From Alphaproteobacteria bacterium (GTDB lineage: Bacteria; Planctomycetota; Phycisphaerae; UBA1845), in NCBI GenBank assembly GCA_028285105.1, contig JANQQE010000005.1, positions 62,001 to 126,000 on the forward strand: a stretch of 64,000 nucleotides of DNA, in the 5' to 3' direction. Below the pieces are notes generated by a model. It had not been told where the DNA came from and did not search any database. It saw only the letters and a program-made list of their open reading frames with translations. Made by a program: the position numbers and the translations under genes. Below are positions 33,600-42,314 of the stretch, in pieces; the first letter of the stretch is position 1; every line of letters starts with the position of its first letter.

Positions 33600-36500
33600 T
33601 TAACCTTTCCGCGATTCGCCGTAGGCTTCGACGTGTTTGAGAATGGCTGCAAGTTGCTTCGGATCGGTGTCGGCTGGCTCGGCGATCCAGAATTGCACTT
33701 CGTCAAAGTCGCCGTGCTTCTTGATTTCGACGCTGAACCCGAGGCGTTCGATTTGCGTCGGCGTGACGGTGTGCAGCGGCATGCGTAGATGAACGCGAAT
33801 GCCTTTGGGCATGTTGGTGACGATCAGCCCCACCCGATTGCGTTCGTGGTTCACGCGGATGCCGACGTTCTGCGCCCAATCGAACGCAAGCTCGGGGCAG
33901 AACTTGCTGATCTTGCCGATGATGTCGAGCAGGCAGACTTTCGACCAGCGGGCTTTCTTATCGCGGCGCTTCATCGCTTCATGGTTGAGGTGCCATTTCT
34001 TCGGATCGACCTTCCACGGTTCACCTTTTTTGGGGTTCTCTTTCACATCACCCACCTTTTTCAGATATGCGTCGGCAGCTTTCTTGAAGAAGCGTTTTAA
34101 CACCGTCTTGTTGACGTCCTTCTGGTCGTGGAGTTGGATACGGATGCTGTCCCAGTCGGTGTTGATGTTCCGCAGGCGAACGCGGTTTTCGTTTGAATAG
34201 TGCGGCAGGTCGTCGCGTTCGTCGAGCTTTTTGATCTTCAGCGTTTTTTGCAATGTCGATTCGGTGAATGTTCCCTTTGGCGTTCTAATAGACAGGTACA
34301 GATGCACGGAAGACCGTGTTAGTGCATGCAGGAACCAGGGCGTCTTGCTGCCGGGCGCCTTGATTTCGACGTGGCCTTGATCGTTCCAGTCTGTCGGCGA
34401 GAAGTCGGCCAGCGATTCGATGGTTTCGATTGCCCAGGCCAAAACGCCAGGATCCCATTTCGGACGTTTGCCATGATAATCGAGTTGGTTTTCAAGATGC
34501 CATTTGCGCCCGTCCACCTGCCACGGCATCTCGACATCTTGCGCTTCCTCCAACAGCATGTCATCGATGTTCGTATCGTCACCCGACGAACTAGCCGTTT
34601 CGATCTCTCGCGTTTCCACCGGACCGGATCGCAAGATGGGTTTGAGTGCAGTTCCGGTTGGTGACGATTTTAACTTGGCCAACGCTTCCGGTGTGCATGC
34701 TGCCACCAACTCGCCGCCTTCGTCGCCCGCTTCCGGACCGAGTTCCATCACCCAGTCGCAACTCTTGATCACGTCGAGGTTGTGCTCGATACAGATGACT
34801 GTGTTGCCCATGTCCACCAGTCGATGCAGCACGCGGAGCAGTTTCTTGAGATCGTCGAAATGCAATCCGGTGGTCGGTTCATCGAGGATGTAAACTGTTC
34901 TGCCGGTGGACGGGCGACTCAACTCTGCGGCCAACTTCACACGCTGGGCTTCACCTCCGGAAAGCGTCGGAGCGCCCTGTCCAAGTTTAAGATAATCCAG
35001 CCCGACGTCGGCCAACGTTTGCAACACACGCTTTAAGCGAGGGACATTCTTGAAGTGTTCCAGCGCTTCAGCCACCGACATTTCCAGCACGTCGGCGATG
35101 CTCTTGCCCTTGTATTTAACCTCGAGCGTGTCAGCCGTGTAGCGCGTTCCACCGCAGGCTTCGCACGGAATCCACACGTCGGGCAAAAAGTGCATCTCGA
35201 TGCAGCGCTTGCCGTACCCCACGCAAGCTTCGCAACGCCCACCCGCCCGATTAAAACTGAAGCGGTTGGCGGTGTAGCCTCGAATGCGGCTGTCAGCCAG
35301 CTTCGCAAAAAGTTCGCGAACCAAATCGAACCCCCCGGTGTAGGTGACTGCGTTGCTTGCGGGGCTGTTGCCGATGGGTGCTTGATCGACGTTGATGACC
35401 TTATCGACATGATCCAACCCAACGATGCGATGATGACCGCCCGCCACCAATCGTGCCCGATGAATTCGCGATGCCAAGGCTTTGTAAAGCACTTCACTGA
35501 CCAACGAGCTTTTGCCGCTTCCCGAAACGCCAACGACGCACACGAATCGCCCAAGTGGAAAATCGGCATCAATCTCGCGCAGGTTGTTGTGATACGCACC
35601 CTTCACCGACAACCAACGATCCGGTATTGGCGACTTGGCCGACGGATCTACGGGCAGCCGGTTGGATGGAACGGGAATCGCCTTCTTGCCCGAGAGGTAC
35701 TGACCCGTCAACGACTTTCGCTTTTTTGCAAGTCCGTTGGGTGATGCGGCGGCTGTAATCTCTCCGCCGAACTCGCCAGCCGCCGGCCCGAAGTCAAGCA
35801 CATGATCGGCGCTTTGGATGACGTCGCGGTCGTGCTCGACGATCATCAGCGTATTGCCCAACGCCCGCAGCTTTTGCAGCGCCCCGATCAGGCGGCAATT
35901 ATCGCGCGGATGGAGTCCGATCGTCGGTTCATCCAGCACATACAGCACACCGGTGAGTCCGCTACCGATCTGCGATGCCAGCCGAATGCGTTGCGATTCG
36001 CCACCGGAGAGCGTCGGTGCGGAACGCCCCAGGCTGAGATAATCCAATCCGACATCGACGAGAAACGTCAGTCGGGCTTGGACTTCGTGCAGCAGTTCGC
36101 CCGCCACGGTGCGCTGCGACTTGGTGAGTTTAAGCGTCTTGAAAAACGTCAGCGCCTCGCCGAGACGCATGCTGCACACTTCATGAATCGTGCGTTTGGC
36201 CAGTCGCGCCTCGCGTGCCTGAGCGATGAGGCGTGTTCCTCGGCAGGCTTCGCACGGTACTTCGGTGACGAGTTGGGCCAACTGCTTGCGATACTTCCAA
36301 CTGATCCGAGTGGCTCGATCGATCGCGGGGAAGAACCCTCGCCAACGGATGCGAAGTCCCTCGTCAAGTTCGATCCACTCGTCCCCCGCACCTTGTAAGA
36401 ATTCGATTTGCTGATTGTCCGTCAGCGAGTTCCAGGGCTTGGAAATGTCGAATCCGATTCGGTCAGCCACCGCCCGCGCCGCACGGGTCAAAAGTCCTTC

Positions 36501-38624
36501 GCCCCTCAACTCGCCCCATGCGCCGATGGCACCATCGAGGATCGACTTGAGCGGATGGGTGATGATCGCCGCAGGGCTGGCACCGCGCTGCGTTCCCAAA
36601 CCTTCACATGCCGGACACCAACCCAACCGGGTATTGAACGAGTAGTGATGCGGCGTTAACTCGTCGTAACTCTGACCGCATTGTTGGCACGAAAGGAATT
36701 GGCTGAACCGAAGGTCTTCAAATTTTTTCGATTTCGGGTTCTCGATTTGAACAAGCATCACCCCGCCACCCACCGATAGGGCTTGTTCGATGCTGTCGGC
36801 GATGCGCGACTTGGCTTTGCTGTCGATGACGACGCGGTCGATGACGAGTTCCACGTCATGGCGTTTTCGGCGATCGATGTCGATGGATTGGTCGAGGTCA
36901 TAAATGACGCCATCGACGCGGGCGCGGCGAAATCCGTTCTTGCGCTCGCGTTCGAACAGTGCGGTGTACGATTCATTGCCGCTGCGACGAATCGGCGCGA
37001 GAAGAATCGCCCTGGTTTTCGTCGGCAGGTCCATCACCTTCGAAAGAATCTCGTCGGTGGTTTGCGTCCCGATTTTGATCAGGCACTTCGGGCAATGGGG
37101 CACGCCGATCCGTGACCACAGTACGCGCATGTAGTCGTGAATTTCCGTGACCGTCCCAACCGTCGAACGCGGCGAGCGACTCGGCGCTTTCTGTTCGATG
37201 CTGATCGCAGGCGACAAACCGGTGACATGATCGACGCGCGGTTTCTCCATTTGCCCGAGAAACTGCCGTGCGTATGAACTGAGCGATTCGACGTAGCGGC
37301 GCTGACCTTCGGCGTAAACGGTGTCGATCGCCAACGTGCTTTTGCCGCTTCCCGACGGGCCGCAGAATACGGTGGTTTTTTCGCGCGGGATGCGAACGTT
37401 GATGTCCTTGAGATTGTTCTGTCGCGCACCGGTGACTTCGATATCGGAGAGCCTGCTGCGGGAGCCGTTTCGGCGCGCCGTTTTTTTTGTAGATGATCTG
37501 CGCGAGGCGCTGGTTTTTGAGCGCGGTCTTAAAGCGTCGCGCAGAATCCTGCCTGTATCGCTCTTCGCCGACTTGGCCAATGCTTCCGGCGTGCCGGCTG
37601 CTACTATCTTGCCACCGCCAGCCCCACCCTCCGGACCCAGATCGATGATCCAGTCAGCCGTCTTGATGACATCGACATTGTGCTCCACCACGACTACGGT
37701 GTTGCCCGCATCGACGAACCCGTGCAGCACTTCCAGCAGGCGCCGAATGTCGGCAAAGTGAAGTCCGGTCGTCGGTTCATCCAGAAGGTAAAGCGTTCTA
37801 CCGGTCGAGCGCTTGACCAGTTCGCGGGCGAGTTTGATCCGTTGGGCTTCTCCACCCGAAAGTGTCGTGGAAGATTGGCCGAGCTTGACGTAATCGAGTC
37901 CGACATCGTGCAGGGTTCGCAGCATGTTGGCGATCTTTGGGACGTTTTCAAAATGGTTGAGCGCCTCCTGCACGTCCATTTCCAAGACGTCGGCGATGTT
38001 CTTGCCCTTAAAACGAATTTGCAGCGTCTCGCGGTTGAAGCGATGCCCGTCGCAGATCGGGCACGTCACCCACACGTCGGCGAGAAAATCCATTTCCATC
38101 TTGTTCGCGCCGTTGCCATCGCATCCGTCGCAGCGTCCGCCTCCTTTCTCGCCGGTGTGGACGTTGAAGCTGAAACGGCCGGGTTTGTAACCGCGCACTT
38201 TGGCGTCGGGCGTCTGCGCGAACAGCCGGCGGATCTCGTCGAAGACCTTGATGTACGTCGAAGGGTTCGAGCGCGGCGTGCGACCGATGGGGGCTTGGTC
38301 GATGTCAATCACTTTGTCGAGTTGATCGATGCCGAGGATATTGTCATGCGCGCCCGGGACGAGTTTCTCGGCTCCGTTGAGTTCCAGCGCCAACCGTCGA
38401 TACAAAATGTCGTTGACCAGCGAACTCTTTCCGCTTCCTGACACGCCGGTGACGCAAACGAATCGACCGAGCGGTAAGTGAACGTTGATATTCTTTAGGT
38501 TATGCCTGCGCGCCCCAAGCACCGACAACCACTCGTGTGTCGAATCATTCACCATCGACGAGGAGCGGTCAGCCAGCTTGCTCTTGCGGGACGTTTTTTT
38601 TCTGGTACTTGTCGCCACTGTCAC
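33600..38624 (-). CDS. uvrA: Multi-domain UvrA with three ABC halves and a repeated C-terminal tail
   Basis: 1674 residues against about 940 in standard UvrA, the damage-recognition ATPase of nucleotide excision repair. Residues 30-365 are a complete UvrA C-terminal-type half (Walker A at 60-68, zinc cluster GRCDGCDGNG and CPICDG, signature LSGGEAQR, Walker B LLDEPTTG). Residues 395-985 are a canonical N-terminal half with the UvrB-binding insertion and its cysteine cluster (Walker A about 422-429). Residues 1000-1335 are the canonical C-terminal half. Residues 1366-1674 hold two copies of a W-x-V-D-x-K-W-H-L unit (1368 and 1537). The start is GTG; ATG at codon 24 is possible. Confidence 0.9.
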   Translation of the reverse strand: MTVATSTRKKTSRKSKLADRSSSMVNDSTHEWLSVLGARRHNLKNINVHLPLGRFVCVTGVSGSGKSSLVNDILYRRLALELNGAEKLVPGAHDNILGIDQLDKVIDIDQAPIGRTPRSNPSTYIKVFDEIRRLFAQTPDAKVRGYKPGRFSFNVHTGEKGGGRCDGCDGNGANKMEMDFLADVWVTCPICDGHRFNRETLQIRFKGKNIADVLEMDVQEALNHFENVPKIANMLRTLHDVGLDYVKLGQSSTTLSGGEAQRIKLARELVKRSTGRTLYLLDEPTTGLHFADIRRLLEVLHGFVDAGNTVVVVEHNVDVIKTADWIIDLGPEGGAGGGKIVAAGTPEALAKSAKSDTGRILRDALRPRSKTSASRRSSTKKTARRNGSRSRLSDIEVTGARQNNLKDINVRIPREKTTVFCGPSGSGKSTLAIDTVYAEGQRRYVESLSSYARQFLGQMEKPRVDHVTGLSPAISIEQKAPSRSPRSTVGTVTEIHDYMRVLWSRIGVPHCPKCLIKIGTQTTDEILSKVMDLPTKTRAILLAPIRRSGNESYTALFERERKNGFRRARVDGVIYDLDQSIDIDRRKRHDVELVIDRVVIDSKAKSRIADSIEQALSVGGGVMLVQIENPKSKKFEDLRFSQFLSCQQCGQSYDELTPHHYSFNTRLGWCPACEGLGTQRGASPAAIITHPLKSILDGAIGAWGELRGEGLLTRAARAVADRIGFDISKPWNSLTDNQQIEFLQGAGDEWIELDEGLRIRWRGFFPAIDRATRISWKYRKQLAQLVTEVPCEACRGTRLIAQAREARLAKRTIHEVCSMRLGEALTFFKTLKLTKSQRTVAGELLHEVQARLTFLVDVGLDYLSLGRSAPTLSGGESQRIRLASQIGSGLTGVLYVLDEPTIGLHPRDNCRLIGALQKLRALGNTLMIVEHDRDVIQSADHVLDFGPAAGEFGGEITAAASPNGLAKKRKSLTGQYLSGKKAIPVPSNRLPVDPSAKSPIPDRWLSVKGAYHNNLREIDADFPLGRFVCVVGVSGSGKSSLVSEVLYKALASRIHRARLVAGGHHRIVGLDHVDKVINVDQAPIGNSPASNAVTYTGGFDLVRELFAKLADSRIRGYTANRFSFNRAGGRCEACVGYGKRCIEMHFLPDVWIPCEACGGTRYTADTLEVKYKGKSIADVLEMSVAEALEHFKNVPRLKRVLQTLADVGLDYLKLGQGAPTLSGGEAQRVKLAAELSRPSTGRTVYILDEPTTGLHFDDLKKLLRVLHRLVDMGNTVICIEHNLDVIKSCDWVMELGPEAGDEGGELVAACTPEALAKLKSSPTGTALKPILRSGPVETREIETASSSGDDTNIDDMLLEEAQDVEMPWQVDGRKWHLENQLDYHGKRPKWDPGVLAWAIETIESLADFSPTDWNDQGHVEIKAPGSKTPWFLHALTRSSVHLYLSIRTPKGTFTESTLQKTLKIKKLDERDDLPHYSNENRVRLRNINTDWDSIRIQLHDQKDVNKTVLKRFFKKAADAYLKKVGDVKENPKKGEPWKVDPKKWHLNHEAMKRRDKKARWSKVCLLDIIGKISKFCPELAFDWAQNVGIRVNHERNRVGLIVTNMPKGIRVHLRMPLHTVTPTQIERLGFSVEIKKHGDFDEVQFWIAEPADTDPKQLAAILKHVEAYGESRKG

Positions 38625-38762
38625 AGTATTGTTTCAAGGGATTGGGCTTGGGGTCAAAGTCGCAGGGAGATTCTTATCCAGTTGCGCGGTTTTTGTCGAA
38701 CGGGCGAATCTTCGGAAATCGGGCGCGACACCTTCCTACAGGTCGCATCAGGGCAAATATGC

Positions 38763-38768
38763 TATAAT
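38763..38768 (+). promoter_or_regulatory. Candidate -10 box for the radical SAM operon
   Basis: A perfect TATAAT about 90 bp upstream of the TTG start of the HemN-like gene; only a weak -35 match is visible 17 bp further upstream. It lies in the 230-bp divergent region between uvrA and this operon. Confidence 0.4.
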
Positions 38769-38854
38769 CGAGCCACTCGCATTTGAATCAATGAGGCGAA
38801 CATGCGGGTAGTGCCGAGCGGAGAGGTGCGGGCTGCAAACGAAAGGTTGGCAAG

Positions 38855-40183
38855 TTGGAACTGGACGTCATTCAAAAGAACGCCAACACCGAGGTTGGCA
38901 GCTACTTCGTCGCCAACTATCCGCCGTTTTCGGTGTGGGGTCCCGGATATCGCGATGCCGTTCTCGATGGACTTGAGCAGGCTCCGGGCGACAACCCGCC
39001 TCCTTTGGGGTTGTACATTCACATCCCGTTTTGCCGCAAGCGCTGCCATTTCTGTTACTTCCGCGTCTACACCGATCGCAACTCCGGCGAGATTGAGCAA
39101 TACCTCGATGCCCTGACCCATGAAATCGAGTTGTACTCCCGCAAGCCGTATCTCCAGGGACGCGATTTCGAGTTCGTCTACTTCGGCGGAGGTACGCCCT
39201 CATATCTCAGTGCCGATCAGTTGCGTGGTCTGGTCGATCGAATCAACAAGCACTGGCGTTGGGAGAGAGCCCGCGAAGTCACGTTTGAATGCGAACCCGG
39301 TACGCTTAAAAAAAGCAAACTCGAAGCGATTAAGGAAATCGGCGTCACCCGGTTGAGCCTTGGCATCGAGCACTTCGACGACGACATCCTGGAAATCAAC
39401 GGTCGGGCTCATCGCTCGCCAGAAGTCGTTCGGGCATACAACTGGGCGCGCGAAATCGGGTTCGATCAGATCAATGTCGATCTCATCGCGGGCATGGCTG
39501 GTGACACCGACGCGAAGTGGGAAGACACGGTGGCGAAAACTCTGGCACTCAAACCCGACAACCTCACCGTTTATCAGATGGAAGTTCCGCAGAATTCGAC
39601 GCTCGCCCGTGAAGCCCGCGAGTCGGACGGCGAAGTGCCCATCGCAGATTGGCCGACCAAGCGCAAGTGGGTGCAGTACGCCTTCGACGAATTCTGCAAG
39701 GAGGGCTACGAGGTCTCCAGCGCGTACACCGTGGTCAAGCGCGACAACAACAACGGATTCTATTACCGCGACAGTCTATGGCGCGGTGCCGACATGATCG
39801 GTACGGGTGTGGCGTCGTTTTCGTTTGGCAATGGAAATCATTTTCAAAACGAAGGTGGATGGGCGGATTATCTCGATGCCATTTCCAACGAGATTTTGCC
39901 CATCGCCCGAGGGTTGGTTCCCAGCGACAGACAATTGATGATCCGCGAGTTGGCATTGCAGCATAAGCTGGGCAAAGTGGACGCCGGATATTTTCGCGAT
40001 AAATTCAACGTCGAAGTGGCGGCTGAGTATTCCGACGTTTACGCAGCGCTTGTGAGGTCGAAGTTTGCCGAGATCGACGGCGATCGAATTCGACTGACGC
40101 CGCAGGGCCTGATGCGCGTCGACGCGCTCTTGCCATACTTTTTTGAACCCGAGTTTCGGAGCGACCTGCCGGATGGAAACTGA
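38855..40183 (+). CDS. HemN/HemW-like radical SAM protein (coproporphyrinogen III oxidase family)
   Basis: 442 residues. The 4Fe-4S/SAM site C60-x3-C64-x2-C67 (IPFCRKRCHFCYF) is preceded by LYIHIP and followed by VYFGGGTPSYLS, VTFECEPGTL and SLGIEHFDDDIL, the family landmarks of HemN-like enzymes. A HemN C-terminal domain follows. It may not be the haem enzyme: its neighbours are a chorismate-lyase-like and a halogenase-like gene. The start is TTG with AAAGG upstream; no ATG is available in frame. Likely cytosolic and oxygen-sensitive. Confidence 0.85.
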   Translation: MELDVIQKNANTEVGSYFVANYPPFSVWGPGYRDAVLDGLEQAPGDNPPPLGLYIHIPFCRKRCHFCYFRVYTDRNSGEIEQYLDALTHEIELYSRKPYLQGRDFEFVYFGGGTPSYLSADQLRGLVDRINKHWRWERAREVTFECEPGTLKKSKLEAIKEIGVTRLSLGIEHFDDDILEINGRAHRSPEVVRAYNWAREIGFDQINVDLIAGMAGDTDAKWEDTVAKTLALKPDNLTVYQMEVPQNSTLAREARESDGEVPIADWPTKRKWVQYAFDEFCKEGYEVSSAYTVVKRDNNNGFYYRDSLWRGADMIGTGVASFSFGNGNHFQNEGGWADYLDAISNEILPIARGLVPSDRQLMIRELALQHKLGKVDAGYFRDKFNVEVAAEYSDVYAALVRSKFAEIDGDRIRLTPQGLMRVDALLPYFFEPEFRSDLPDGN

Positions 40184-40754
40184 AAAACTCAGACTGGTTG
40201 AGTGCAAAAGCGCCGAAGAAGCGCTCGAATCGCTGTGCCATTGGTTTTACGAAGATCGCATTTCCGTCGAAGGGTGCGATCACGTCGAACCCGGCGATAT
40301 GCCTTCCAGCTATCAGCAGTTGCTCGTTCACAACGAACACATGACCGAGCGACTCACCGCGTATCACGGCGAAGACGTTGAGTTGCAGTTGCTGCACAAC
40401 CGTTCCGACGGCGATTTGTATAGCCGCAACATCTTGCTCACGCTGCCTTCCGATCCGGATTTTGTGGTCGAATTCGGCATCATGCGGATGAATCTGGCAA
40501 TGGTTGGCGACGAAGTCCGCAAGGAGATCGAAGCCGGCGAAACGCCGTTGGGCAGCATTCTTGTCGGGCATCAAGTCTTGCGCCGCATCGAACCGCGTTG
40601 GTATCTCAAGTTTGACGCCGATTCGCCGATGGCTTCGCACTTTGGGCGGGAGCAGGAGCAACCCATTTACGGACGTGTTGGAATCATTTACTGCAATGAC
40701 GAACCTGCGATCGAACTTCTCGAAGTGGTTCGCGATAACCGAAACGGCAAGTAG
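40173..40754 (+). CDS. Chorismate-lyase-like protein (DUF98 family)
   Basis: 193 residues from the ATG at 40173, which overlaps the radical SAM stop by 11 bp. The pattern MTERLTAYHGEDVELQLL, YSRNILLTL, TPLGSILVGHQVLRR and PIYGRVGIIYCNDEPAIELLEV follows the DUF98 chorismate pyruvate-lyase family, which removes pyruvate from chorismate to give 4-hydroxybenzoate; homologues also act in glycolipid synthesis. The active-site Arg of LYGR is present as YGR. The assignment is by pattern; activity on chorismate is inference. Confidence 0.68.
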   Translation: METEKLRLVECKSAEEALESLCHWFYEDRISVEGCDHVEPGDMPSSYQQLLVHNEHMTERLTAYHGEDVELQLLHNRSDGDLYSRNILLTLPSDPDFVVEFGIMRMNLAMVGDEVRKEIEAGETPLGSILVGHQVLRRIEPRWYLKFDADSPMASHFGREQEQPIYGRVGIIYCNDEPAIELLEVVRDNRNGK

Positions 40755-40797
40755 CCCTTACGGTGTGGTGTAAAACTGCACGATGTGAAACTGCTCT

Positions 40798-42081
40798 ATG
40801 AACGGTCAAATGAACCAATCCTACGACTGCATCATCATGGGAGGCGGGCCCGCCGGCGCGACGTGTGCGACGATTCTTGCGCAGCACAAACGTCGCGTAC
40901 TCGTGCTTGAGAAATCGAGTTTCCCGCGCCATCACATTGGCGAGTCGCTGATGCCGCACACGTATTGGACTTTCGAGCGACTTGGCATGCTTGATAAACT
41001 TAAAGCGTCGGATTTTCCGCGCAAGCAAAGTGTTCAGTTTGTCAACGCCACCGGTGCAGATTCACAGCCGTTTTATTTTCCGCGCTGGCGCAATCATCCA
41101 AGTTCGACGACGTGGCAGGTCCCGCGCGGCGAGTTCGACAAGATGATGCTGGACAATGCCCGCGAACACGGTGCGAAGGCGATCGAAGGCGTGAAGGTCA
41201 ACCGCGTTTTGTTCGATTGCGACCAGATCGAGGGCCAAAGGGCGATTGGTGTCTCCGCCACCGTCGATGGAGAATCGAATGAGTTTTTCGCACCGGTTAT
41301 TGTCGATGCCACGGGCGAGTCGGCGATCCTGTCGCGGCAACTTCGCATCCGACATGGCGACGCCAAACTCAAGAACGGGGCGATCTACGGCTACTTCAAA
41401 GGCGCCGCCCGCGACGAAGGAGAAAACGCGGGAGCGACAATCATCATCCACATGCCCGATCGCGAGGGCTGGTTCTGGTACATTCCCCTTTCCAACGACA
41501 TCACCAGCGTGGGTGTCGTCGCCCCTCCGGCATTTTTATTCGCCGGTCGCGGTGACGATCCTCAGGCCACCATGCTCGAAGAAATCGCCCGCACCCCGGG
41601 CATCGCCCGTCGTCTCGAGTCGGCAACGCAGGTTGGCAAGACCTACGTCACCAGCGATTTTTCACAGACATCATCCAGCATCGCAGGTGACGGTTGGGTT
41701 CTGATTGGCGATGCTTTCGGTTTTCTCGATCCGGTGTATTCTTCAGGGGTGATGCTCGCGCTGAAAAGCGGCGAATATGCAGCCGACACGATTCACGCAG
41801 CCTTGACCGACGACGATCTGTCAGGCACCCGTCTCGGTTCGTTTGGCAACGAGTTCATTGCCGGCATGCAGTCGCTTAGGAATCTGGTATACACATTCTA
41901 TGATCGCGATTTCAGCTTCGGCGATTTTGCCCAAGCCCACCCGCAATACAAAGATCACTTGATCCGCCTGTTGATCGGTGATGTCTTCAATGACGAGGTC
42001 AATGAAATCTTCGACGCGCTGGGCAAGTTCGTTGATTTGCCTTGTAAGCACACTTCCAAAGAGAAAACCGCACTGATATGA
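40798..42081 (+). CDS. Flavin-dependent halogenase-like FAD oxidoreductase
   Basis: 427 residues. FAD-binding MGGGPAGATCA (14-23) is followed by GESLMPHTYWTFERLG. A lysine in DFPRKQSVQF (K76) sits where phenol-type halogenases have theirs, WFWYIP (225-230) fits the halogenase WxWxIP motif, and FLDPVYSSG (309-317) fits FxxPxxSxG. These features also occur in geranylgeranyl-reductase-like and other FAD enzymes, so halogenation is not proven. The gene lies 43 bp after the DUF98 gene and is coupled to the DUF3311 gene by a 4-bp overlap. Confidence 0.78.
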   Translation: MNGQMNQSYDCIIMGGGPAGATCATILAQHKRRVLVLEKSSFPRHHIGESLMPHTYWTFERLGMLDKLKASDFPRKQSVQFVNATGADSQPFYFPRWRNHPSSTTWQVPRGEFDKMMLDNAREHGAKAIEGVKVNRVLFDCDQIEGQRAIGVSATVDGESNEFFAPVIVDATGESAILSRQLRIRHGDAKLKNGAIYGYFKGAARDEGENAGATIIIHMPDREGWFWYIPLSNDITSVGVVAPPAFLFAGRGDDPQATMLEEIARTPGIARRLESATQVGKTYVTSDFSQTSSSIAGDGWVLIGDAFGFLDPVYSSGVMLALKSGEYAADTIHAALTDDDLSGTRLGSFGNEFIAGMQSLRNLVYTFYDRDFSFGDFAQAHPQYKDHLIRLLIGDVFNDEVNEIFDALGKFVDLPCKHTSKEKTALI

Positions 42082-42314
42082 AAATACTCGTTTATGCATT
42101 GATCCTGCTGTTGATGATTGCGCATCAGGATTTCTGGTGGTGGGATACCGAAAAACCGCTCATCGGCGGGGTGGTGCCCATTGGGCTCGCCTACCATGCT
42201 GTTGTGTCCGTCGCTGCGGCGATTCTGTGGGGACTGGCGGCCAAGCATTGTTGGCCGAGCGGTCTTGACGACGACGATGAGTCAACCGCTGCCAACGACA
42301 GGGCCACCCAATGA
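42078..42314 (+). CDS. DUF3311 small membrane protein
   Basis: 78 residues, two hydrophobic segments joined by a QDFWWWDTEKP loop, then a GLAYHAVVS segment; this matches DUF3311, a small partner encoded just before sodium-solute symporters. It overlaps the halogenase-like gene by 4 bp and the symporter gene by 4 bp, so all three are translationally coupled. Probably an accessory subunit of the transporter. Confidence 0.82.
   Translation: MKILVYALILLLMIAHQDFWWWDTEKPLIGGVVPIGLAYHAVVSVAAAILWGLAAKHCWPSGLDDDDESTAANDRATQ

Noticed and set aside
33600-38624. uvrA as two fused adjacent genes created by an assembly error
   Set aside because: The frame is open across the junctions with a basic Ser/Lys-rich linker (residues 366-393) of the kind seen between natural domains; still worth confirming with reads.
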